NCBI GenBank assembly: GCA_045638085.1
Contig: JAZUAQ010000072.1
Span: 1 to 9,425, forward strand
Reading direction: 5' to 3'
Length of the DNA: 9,425 nt
DNA from: SIG459 sp045638085
GTDB taxonomy: Bacteria; Bacillota; Clostridia; Oscillospirales; Oscillospiraceae
A program made the position numbers and the translations under genes. This document shows, piece by piece, positions 1-5,505 of this stretch (the first letter of the stretch is position 1; every line of letters starts with the position of its first letter). The notes beneath the pieces are model-generated. The model saw only the letters and a list, made by a program, of their open reading frames with translations, was not told the DNA's origin and ran no database searches.

Positions 1-1181
1 TTGGTCTTTGCTTCCTGAAGAACCCTGACTTCACCGCCACTTGGATCAAGCCCATCGGTACCATCTACATCAACCTCCTCAAGTGCCTTGTTGTTCCCGT
101 TGTCATCTTCTCCATCGCTGACGGCGTAATCAACCTCAAAGATCTCAGACGTGTCGGCAGTGTCGGCGTCAAGACCTTTATTTACTACATGCTCACCACC
201 GCTCTGGCCATTGTTATCGGTCTCGTGGTTGTAAACCTTTTCAAGGGCTTCTTCCCCGCCCTCGACAATGCATCTCTCGAATCTCTTGAGTATGCAGCCA
301 AGGAAAGCCCCTCCGTCATGGATGTTATCGTAAACATCTTCCCCTCCAACTTCCTCCAGCCCATGGTCTCCACCGACATGCTGCCCGTTATCGTTATCTC
401 CCTTCTCATCGGTGCAGGTGTTCTTGCTGCAGGTGCTGAAGGCAGCATGGTTGGCCGCGCTATCAAGAGCGTCAACGCTGTTGTTCTGAAGATCATGATG
501 ATGATCATCAAGATCACTCCCATCGGTGTTTTCTGCCTCATGACTGACGTTGTTGCTGCCAACGGCCCCAAAATCGTCGGCAAGCTCTTCCTCATCATCG
601 CTGTTGCTTACATCAGCTACGTCATCCATCTCATCGTTGTTTACGGCATCTCCGTCCGTTGCCTCAGCGGCATGAGCCCCATCAAGTTCTTCAAGGGCAT
701 GGCTCCCGCTATGATCTGCGCTTTCACCACCACCTCTTCCAACGCAACTCTGCCCCTCACCAACGAGTGCGTAACCAAGCTTGGTGCAAAGCCTGAAATC
801 AGCTCCTTCGTTCTGCCCCTCGGCGCCACCATCAACATGGACGGTAGCGCAATCTATCAGGCAGTTGCTTCCGTCTTCATCGCCTGCTGCTACGGCGTTG
901 ACCTCTCTATCGGCGATATGGCTATGATCGTTCTCACCGCAACCCTCGCTTCCATCGGCACCGCAGGTGTCTCCGGCGCAGGTATGATCATGCTGGCCAT
1001 GGTTCTCACCTCCATCGGCATTCCCGTTGAGGGTATCGCAATCGTTGCAGGTGTCGACAAGATCTTCGACATGGGCCGTACCGCTCTCAACATCACCGGC
1101 GATGCTACCGCCGCTCTCTGGATGTCCCGCATCGAGGAGAAGAAGGCTGCCAAGAAGGCTGCTGCAGAAGCAAATGCATAA
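1..1181 (+). CDS. DAACS-family sodium:acidic amino acid/dicarboxylate symporter, 5'-truncated by window edge
   Basis: This is a secondary transporter of the dicarboxylate/amino acid:cation symporter family (GltPh/EAAT fold), importing glutamate, aspartate or C4-dicarboxylates with cations across the inner membrane. The open frame runs from base 3, so about 392 residues are visible. Roughly the first 40 residues (TM1) lie outside the window, and the internal ATG at 189 is not the start. Seen: the early segment GTIYINLLKCLVVPVV, the HP1 serine-rich tip TTSSNATLPLT (about 730-765), the TM7 motif NMDGS (canonical NMDGT with T to S), and the TM8 motif DMGRTALNITGD. The TM8 Arg codon (1077-1079) aligns with GltPh R397, which binds an acidic side chain. 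This argues for acidic substrates rather than Ser/Thr. The C-terminus is a Lys/Ala-rich tail. Codon use is strikingly biased to ATC, CTC, TTC and GTT, suggesting high expression. The exact substrate is not determined. Confidence 0.93.
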   Translation, partial: GLCFLKNPDFTATWIKPIGTIYINLLKCLVVPVVIFSIADGVINLKDLRRVGSVGVKTFIYYMLTTALAIVIGLVVVNLFKGFFPALDNASLESLEYAAKESPSVMDVIVNIFPSNFLQPMVSTDMLPVIVISLLIGAGVLAAGAEGSMVGRAIKSVNAVVLKIMMMIIKITPIGVFCLMTDVVAANGPKIVGKLFLIIAVAYISYVIHLIVVYGISVRCLSGMSPIKFFKGMAPAMICAFTTTSSNATLPLTNECVTKLGAKPEISSFVLPLGATINMDGSAIYQAVASVFIACCYGVDLSIGDMAMIVLTATLASIGTAGVSGAGMIMLAMVLTSIGIPVEGIAIVAGVDKIFDMGRTALNITGDATAALWMSRIEEKKAAKKAAAEANA

Positions 1182-1207
1182 AAAGTTATTTGTAAATTAC
1201 ATAAGAT

Positions 1208-1237
1208 AAAAAATCGGAGCTTCGGCTCCGATTTTTT
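1208..1237 (+). terminator. Intrinsic terminator of the symporter gene
   Basis: A perfect inverted repeat (arms 1208-1220 and 1225-1237) encloses a TTCG loop closed by C-G, the extra-stable UUCG tetraloop. The right arm ends in six T residues. It lies 26 bp after the symporter stop codon and ends before the next promoter, so the symporter and the downstream oxidase are separate transcription units. Confidence 0.93.
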
Positions 1238-1248
1238 AATAGCGACAA

Positions 1249-1277
1249 TAGACACTTTGCCTGCAAGGTGCTATAAT
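1249..1277 (+). promoter_or_regulatory. Sigma-A-type promoter of the FAD oxidase gene
   Basis: TAGACA (1249-1254, 5 of 6 matches to TTGACA) is followed after exactly 17 bp by a perfect TATAAT (1272-1277). The ATG of the FAD oxidase is 31 bp downstream of the -10. The ribosome binding site is GGGAAGTGA (1296-1304), moderately similar to AGGAGGTGA, with 4 bp to the ATG at 1309. Confidence 0.8.
1253..1270. promoter_or_regulatory. Imperfect palindrome in the promoter spacer, possible operator
   Basis: CACTTTGCCTGCAAGGTG reads as a dyad CAC-t-TTGC-ct-GCAA-g-GTG, with 7 of 8 arm positions complementary. It fills the spacer between the -35 and -10 of the FAD oxidase promoter. A protein bound here would block RNA polymerase, so a repressor site is plausible. 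No regulator gene is adjacent and I do not recognise the motif as belonging to a particular family. Confidence 0.4.
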
Positions 1278-1308
1278 CAAAGCATTATTTTATTCGGGAA
1301 GTGATTTT

Positions 1309-2874
1309 ATGACCAACATCGAAAAGCTCATTCTTCCCATGAGCGAACAATTCCGGGATTACCTTCACGACGAGACCAAAACCGTGGGCTATGCCGACAG
1401 CATTTCCTTCCCCACTACCGAGGAGGAAATCTGCGCTCTTCTCCGCCACCACAGCGCTAAGGGCGAAAAGGTGACCGTTCAGGGCAACCGCACGGGACTC
1501 ACCGTTGCCTGCGTGCCCGACCGCGGACACGTTATGAGCCTTGACCGCATGGATAAGGTTACCGGCATGCGTATTGAAGACGGCACCGTTTATCTGCGCG
1601 TCCAGCCCGGTCTCAGCCTCGGAGTGCTGCGTCAGATGATTACAAGCGGAGATTTCAAGCCCACAGGCTGGGACGAAGAGTCCCTCGCTGCCTATGCCCT
1701 TTTCCGCAAAATGCCCAAACAGTATTTCCCTCCCGACCCCACCGAAACCAGCGCCTCCATCGGCGGCATGTGCGCATGCAACTCCTCCGGCGCTAAAACC
1801 TATCATTACGGCGCCACCCGCCCCTACATAAACGGTCTTCGCATTGCTCTTGCCGACGGCGATATTATTGCTCTTCGCAGAGGCGAGGTTTTTGCCGATG
1901 GCAGAAATTTCTCCCTCAGCACCCTGGGCGGACGGGAGATAAAGGGCAGCCTGCCCTCCTACACCATGCCCAAATGCAAAAATGCCAGCGGTTACTATGC
2001 CGATGACAATATGGATATGCTGGATTTGTTTATCGGCTCCGACGGCACTCTGGGCGTTATGACGGAGCTGGAGCTTTGTCTTATCCCCGCACCCAAGGTT
2101 ATCTGGGGCATCAACTGCTTCTTCAAAAAGGAGAGCGCCGCTCTCGATTTTGTTGAGACTATCCGTCCACGATGCGCCGAGCTTGCAGCCATCGAATATT
2201 TCGACTGCAACGCGCTGGATATTCTCCGCGCCTATGATGACGGAGGCTGCCCCGTACCTGAAGGCTATGAGTGCATGATATATGTTGAAATCCACGCCGA
2301 AGACGAGGCGGTGGCAAGAAAGGCCATAAGCTTCGTTGGCGAGAGCATGGATGCTGTTGGAGAAGATTGCGCCAACACATGGGCAGCCCACAGCCTCCCC
2401 GACAGAGAGAGACTTCTTGTTCTGCGCCACAAGGTGCCCGAAAGCGTAAACGCTCTCATTGCCCTGCGTAAGCGCAGCGACAAGGCCATTGCCAAGGTGG
2501 GCAGCGACATGGCCGTTCCCGATGCCCATCTTCGCGATGTTTTCGCAATGTACCGCGCCGACCTTGCCGCAAAGGGCTTCCAGTTTGCAATCTGGGGTCA
2601 CATCGGCAACAACCATGTCCACGTGAATGTGCTTCCCCGTGAGGCCGCTGACATGGCAGCGGGCAAGGCAATGTTTATGGATTGGGCAAAGGAAGTTGTC
2701 GCAATGGGCGGCACAGTCAGTGCCGAACACGGCACCGGCAAGAACAAGGCCGCATTCCTCCCCATTCTCTACGGCGAGAAGGGTGTCCGCGAAATGGCCG
2801 CCGTTAAGCGCTGCTTCGACAGCGAATGCATCCTCGGCGCAGGCAACCTTTTCCCCGAAGAATATGTGAAGTAA
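1309..2874 (+). CDS. FAD-binding oxidoreductase, GlcD/D-lactate dehydrogenase-like
   Basis: A 521-residue cytosolic flavoenzyme of the FAD-linked oxidase family (PF01565 N-terminal FAD domain plus PF02913 C-terminal domain). The family oxidises 2-hydroxy acids such as D-lactate or glycolate. FAD domain: QGNRTGLT near residue 58, PPDPTETSASIGGMCACNSSG from residue 141, SGY near 226, and FIGSDGTLGV at 241-250. C-terminal domain: GHIGNNHVH with H431 and H438, then SAEHGTG with E473 and H474. These correspond to the metal/substrate site of the family (HxGDGNxH and GEHG), although the intervening D-G-N is changed to N-N-H. About 25 extra residues precede PPDP compared with a compact GlcD. No Fe-S motif, lactate permease or EtfAB genes are adjacent, so the electron acceptor is unknown. 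It has its own promoter and terminator. The family call is firm; the substrate is open. Confidence 0.9.
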   Translation: MTNIEKLILPMSEQFRDYLHDETKTVGYADSISFPTTEEEICALLRHHSAKGEKVTVQGNRTGLTVACVPDRGHVMSLDRMDKVTGMRIEDGTVYLRVQPGLSLGVLRQMITSGDFKPTGWDEESLAAYALFRKMPKQYFPPDPTETSASIGGMCACNSSGAKTYHYGATRPYINGLRIALADGDIIALRRGEVFADGRNFSLSTLGGREIKGSLPSYTMPKCKNASGYYADDNMDMLDLFIGSDGTLGVMTELELCLIPAPKVIWGINCFFKKESAALDFVETIRPRCAELAAIEYFDCNALDILRAYDDGGCPVPEGYECMIYVEIHAEDEAVARKAISFVGESMDAVGEDCANTWAAHSLPDRERLLVLRHKVPESVNALIALRKRSDKAIAKVGSDMAVPDAHLRDVFAMYRADLAAKGFQFAIWGHIGNNHVHVNVLPREAADMAAGKAMFMDWAKEVVAMGGTVSAEHGTGKNKAAFLPILYGEKGVREMAAVKRCFDSECILGAGNLFPEEYVK

Positions 2875-2910
2875 AAAAAGTTCCCCGATGAGTTTCGGGG
2901 AACTTTTTTT
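2873..2910. terminator. Shared bidirectional terminator between convergent genes
   Basis: Arms 2873-2888 and 2895-2910 are complementary (A7-GTTCCCCGA / TCGGGGAAC-T7) around a 6-nt loop. An A-tract on one side and a T-tract on the other give a U-run on either strand, so it can end both the FAD oxidase and the minus-strand membrane-protein transcript. Both stop codons (2872-2874 on +, 2909-2911 on -) lie at the base of the hairpin. Confidence 0.92.
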
Positions 2911-3829
2911 ATTCTGAAATACTGTCGATCAGGGCAAAATCAACAAGCTCCGCAAACTCTTCAAGCTCTGCTTTATCAAAGGTCTGCGTGCCGTCCTTCC
3001 CTTTTTCGGGGTCGAAGTTCACTCTGCCCGTCTGCAGACAGACAAACACAAAGCTGTTTTCAAGGTCAGCTGCCAATATCGACTTGTTATCTCCCAAGCC
3101 TACAAGAAGCTCCGTGCCATCGGCGCAAACATAGCTCCACTGTTCCATAGAATCCCACTGGATAACAATGGATATCCTTCTCACAAAATATTCCCTGTCA
3201 TAGCGGAATATCTGACAACCGAAGCTCTCTCCGTTTGGCATCTGCGCCACATCAAAAAGCTGAAGGCTTCCACCCTGATAATACTGTGCATATACGGGGT
3301 TAATACCCTTTTCCGGGCATTCCGGAAAAATTTCTCCTATTCCCAATTGGCTGCACAATTCCTTATGCCCATCATAAAATTCATAATACTCCGGCATCTT
3401 TAGACCGTATTTTAAAAGTATTTCATCGAGGCGGGTGCGTGCCTTTTCCGAATAAGCCCCGTTGCCGGTGTACATATCATTTTCCGCTCCGGGTTGAGGG
3501 TCGTTTTCTCCCCATGGACAAAATTCCAGATATCTGTCCCATTCCTCATTTGCCATATAAAGCGGCGAGCCTTCATAGCCGGATGTGTCCACCGCCTCGT
3601 AGCCCCACCCCTCGGGATGCTCCACCTCCATATCCTGAATAGTGAAAAAACCCTTGGTGTAAGCCGTGAAGGCCAACGCGGCTAACAGCGCTGCCGCCAG
3701 AGCTGCCACGGCAATTTTTCTGCGTCTTTTTCTTCCTCTTGCATCATTTGGCGGACAAAATGCGGTCGCCTCGTTCACATAGTTGCTGCTGATGCCACCC
3801 ATAGCCATTGAAATAATTATTTCCTTCAC
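2909..3829 (-). CDS. Single-pass membrane protein, probable anti-sigma partner of the adjacent ECF sigma factor
   Basis: Seen: with the GTG start at 3829 the protein has 306 residues. A 38-residue cytoplasmic head contains ISSNYVNEATAF and a basic run RGRKRRRK, followed by one hydrophobic helix (about residues 39-56, Ala/Leu rich). A roughly 250-residue outside domain follows, rich in acidic and aromatic residues. The basic stretch before the helix predicts N-in/C-out topology. The head resembles the short motif ending in 'yidEA' that starts many clostridial ECF-associated membrane proteins. Together with its position directly behind the sigma gene, this suggests it holds the sigma factor at the membrane (inference). 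I recognise no family for the outside domain. Start choice: AGGAGG (3839-3844) lies 9 nt before the GTG at 3829. The upstream in-frame ATG at 3847 overlaps that ribosome binding site and is unlikely. The chosen start lies 4 nt past the sigma stop. Confidence 0.75.
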   Translation of the reverse strand: MKEIIISMAMGGISSNYVNEATAFCPPNDARGRKRRRKIAVAALAAALLAALAFTAYTKGFFTIQDMEVEHPEGWGYEAVDTSGYEGSPLYMANEEWDRYLEFCPWGENDPQPGAENDMYTGNGAYSEKARTRLDEILLKYGLKMPEYYEFYDGHKELCSQLGIGEIFPECPEKGINPVYAQYYQGGSLQLFDVAQMPNGESFGCQIFRYDREYFVRRISIVIQWDSMEQWSYVCADGTELLVGLGDNKSILAADLENSFVFVCLQTGRVNFDPEKGKDGTQTFDKAELEEFAELVDFALIDSISE

Positions 3830-3833
3830 AGCA

Positions 3834-4382
3834 TCACACCTCCTCATCCAAATGCTTTTTCAGCCTTGCCCTCAAACGGTGGAGTCTTTGGGAAAGGCTG
3901 TTATAGCTCATCCCCGTCATTTTAGCAATATCCATTAGGGAATCCGAATACCAGTATCGGCGAACAAACACGAACCTATCCTCATAGCTCAGAGTGCCGA
4001 GAAATATGTTTATAGACTCCGAAAGCAGGTGCGCCGCATATTCTGCCTCAACATCATCTCTCGCAGCCACGCACTCTCCCAGTTCTTCCAGAGCTATATC
4101 GTACTGACTGTTTCTTTTAAGCGCCTTTCCGGAGTGGTATCGCTTCAATGCGAGGTTTCGTGCCACTCGGCAAACATAGCTCCCCAGATGTTCAGGTCTT
4201 TGGGGCGGGATAGAATTCCAGACTCCAAGCCATGTATCATTAATGCACTCCTCTGCATCGTGCAGATTGCCAAGTATGTTCACCGCCACCTTTCCGACGG
4301 CCTTTCCGTGTTTCTCCGCGAGAGCGCTCACAGCCTCCTCCGAGCGTGAAAAAAGCAGCTCTATTATTTCTCTATCGTTCAT
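3834..4382 (-). CDS. ECF-type RNA polymerase sigma-70 factor
   Basis: A 182-residue extracytoplasmic-function sigma factor that directs RNA polymerase to a stress or signal regulon. Region 2 spans about residues 22-85 and contains NILGNLHDAEECINDTW and WNSIPPQRPEHLGSYVCRVARN, the core-binding and -10-recognition part. A variable linker follows. Region 4 spans about 127-178 (LSYEDRFVFVRRYW) and ends in a helix-turn-helix, DIAKMTGMSYNSLSQRLHRL, that reads the -35. Regions 1 and 3 are absent, as is usual for ECF factors. The ATG at 4382 is preceded by AAAGGA about 11 nt upstream. The gene is followed at once by a single-pass membrane protein, the standard sigma/anti-sigma arrangement. The signal and target genes are unknown; self-activation is plausible. 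Confidence 0.92.
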   Translation of the reverse strand: MNDREIIELLFSRSEEAVSALAEKHGKAVGKVAVNILGNLHDAEECINDTWLGVWNSIPPQRPEHLGSYVCRVARNLALKRYHSGKALKRNSQYDIALEELGECVAARDDVEAEYAAHLLSESINIFLGTLSYEDRFVFVRRYWYSDSLMDIAKMTGMSYNSLSQRLHRLRARLKKHLDEEV

Positions 4383-4416
4383 CGAAAGTCACATCCTTTC
4401 CCTCTTAACTATATAC

Positions 4417-4441
4417 TACGGATTTATGATTCTTTTTTACA
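4417..4441 (-). promoter_or_regulatory. Tentative ECF-type promoter upstream of the sigma gene
   Basis: On the minus strand TGTAAA (4441-4436) is followed after 15 bp by CGTA (4420-4417). This resembles the TGAAAC-N16-CGTA layout of Bacillus ECF (SigW-type) promoters but with a shorter spacer and a poorer -35. It lies about 35 bp before the sigma ATG and would fit autoregulation. No good sigma-A promoter with both boxes is visible in this stretch; TATAGT at 4415-4410 has no matching -35. Weak call. Confidence 0.28.
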
Positions 4442-4445
4442 TCCT

Positions 4446-4716
4446 AGCCTGAGCGATATAATCCGAACTCGCACCACGAGGCGGATTTTAGCGCCAGACT
4501 TCATTTCATTCTTTGATGGGTGACGCCCCATCTACATAGTTCAATTTTGCCTGACACAAAAATCCTCTCCCGTGGTGTCGAAGATTTTTGAGGTCATATA
4601 CTAGAGCAGCGCAAGGCGGCGGCTTGCGGATGGGCTGTCGCCCTTCAAAAGCCGACAACGCAGCAGTGCCGACGGATATGTCCTCAAAAACGGGTTCGGA
4701 TTATATCGCTCAGGCT
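4446..4716. repeat. 271-bp MITE-like element with 23-bp perfect terminal inverted repeats
   Basis: Bases 4446-4468 and 4694-4716 are exact reverse complements (AGCCTGAGCGATATAATC... at the left end). The interior contains no credible gene. It carries two further nested pairs: 4585-4599 with 4676-4690 (14 of 15 complementary), and CACCACG (4472-4478) with CGTGGTG (4571-4577), extended by GGATT (4483-4487) with AATCC (4561-4565). Small hairpins sit inside each arm (GATGGG/CCCATC at 4515-4532, CGGCTT/AAGCCG at 4620-4654, GGGC/GCCC near 4632-4643). This architecture fits a non-autonomous miniature transposable element or a REP-like, highly folded repeat. No clear target duplication is seen: the left flank ends CCTA and the right flank begins TAGC, with at most a TA in common depending on boundary choice. 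It fills most of the gene-less stretch 4383-4758. Confidence 0.75.
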
Positions 4717-4721
4717 TAGCA

Positions 4722-4754
4722 GAAAAATCCCCGATGTGATATCACATCGGGGAA
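4722..4754 (-). terminator. Intrinsic terminator of the GTPase-nuclease/ylmH operon
   Basis: A perfect 26-bp palindrome at 4728-4753 (CCCCGATGTG arms around an ATAT centre) is followed on the minus strand by five T residues (4727-4723). It begins 5 nt after the ylmH stop, so it ends that operon before the inverted-repeat element. Confidence 0.9.
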
Positions 4755-4758
4755 ATAT

Positions 4759-5505
4759 TTATTTTCTTATCTCCGCGGTTACGAAGGTTCTGCCCTTTCG
4801 GCTTTGTCCGCCGACGGAGACAAGGCTGCCTTTGCCGTGTCCTCGGAGGGCGATGATATCTCCCGGCTGAATCTGGGCGTCGCACTTGAGGCATTCGCTA
4901 TAGTTTAGGCTCAATTCGCCTGCGGCTATCATTGCCGCTGCGGAAGTGCGGCTTAGATTGAACATGCCCGCCGCCACCGCGTCAAGGCGGAGGCTCATAA
5001 CGGAAAAAGTGACTTCCTTAACCTCTCTTTTGGGCACGGGAGCTTCGGAGAGGGGAATTTCCTTGGTTTTGACTCCATAGCGTCCAACCTTATCCAGGCT
5101 CGCAAGCAGATGCTCCGCCACGGTATTCAGGCAGAAGATGTAGGCCGTGCCTTCGTTGACGAGAATATCTCCAAGCCACTCGCGCTTGATGCCCAATCCC
5201 AGCACCGCACCCATATAGTCCCTATGTCCGGGCTGACCAAAGCCCGCGCTGATTTTTATGCAGCGGATATACTCGCTCTCGTCAAAATCTGTCTCTTCCA
5301 TATAAAACGGCAGGAAAAACGCAACATTTCTCTCGCTGCTGTCGATGCCGCCGCGCAAAATCATTTTGCAATCCGCAGCGCGGGAGGCCCATTTTGAGAG
5401 GGCATATTGCTCTGCGGGGGTGAGAAAGAGGCTGTTTGTGAGGCTGCAGCTTCGCTCGCAGCGCTCTCGCAAATCCTCCGCACGCTTAATGAGCTCATCA
5501 GACAC
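4759..5505 (-). CDS. ylmH: YlmH-family S4-domain RNA-binding protein
   Basis: A 248-residue protein (family about 255). The N-terminal two-thirds matches YlmH: FLTPAEQYALSKW near 30-42, GGIDSSERNVAFFLPFY, then HRDYMGAVLGLGIKREWLGD and VGRYGVK. The C-terminal S4 RNA-binding domain spans about residues 172-240 (RLDAVAAGMFNLSRTSAA with R173-L174-D175, then GELSLNY and QPGDIIALRGHG). The family binds ribosomal RNA. In Bacillus subtilis YlmH has been linked to ribosome-associated quality control alongside RqcP (established family knowledge). It is usually encoded in the cell-division ylm/sepF cluster; here it follows a translational GTPase-nuclease fusion instead. Start choice: GTG at 5505 has AAGGGGG 8 nt upstream and overlaps the upstream stop as GTGTCTGA, pointing to translational coupling. 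An in-frame TTG at 5523 is possible but lies on top of the ribosome binding site. Confidence 0.9.
   Translation of the reverse strand: MSDELIKRAEDLRERCERSCSLTNSLFLTPAEQYALSKWASRAADCKMILRGGIDSSERNVAFFLPFYMEETDFDESEYIRCIKISAGFGQPGHRDYMGAVLGLGIKREWLGDILVNEGTAYIFCLNTVAEHLLASLDKVGRYGVKTKEIPLSEAPVPKREVKEVTFSVMSLRLDAVAAGMFNLSRTSAAAMIAAGELSLNYSECLKCDAQIQPGDIIALRGHGKGSLVSVGGQSRKGRTFVTAEIRK

Noticed and set aside
1285..2730. Long open frame (481 codons) on the minus strand
   Set aside because: It is antisense to the well-supported FAD oxidase, shows no recognisable domain, and has a His/Gly/Ala-rich composition typical of the shadow frame of a GC-biased gene.
3834..3847. ATG at 3847 as the start of the membrane protein
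   Set aside because: Its second and third codons (AGG AGG) form the ribosome binding site itself, which is well placed for the in-frame GTG at 3829 beyond the sigma stop codon.
4440..4720. Target-site duplication proving transposition
   Set aside because: The flanks of the terminal repeats do not form a clear direct repeat. A TA dinucleotide can be matched only by shifting one boundary, so insertion is not demonstrated.
4728..4753. 26-bp perfect palindrome as a repressor operator
   Set aside because: It lies directly after the ylmH stop and is followed by a T-run on the minus strand, so an intrinsic terminator explains it. There is no promoter next to it.
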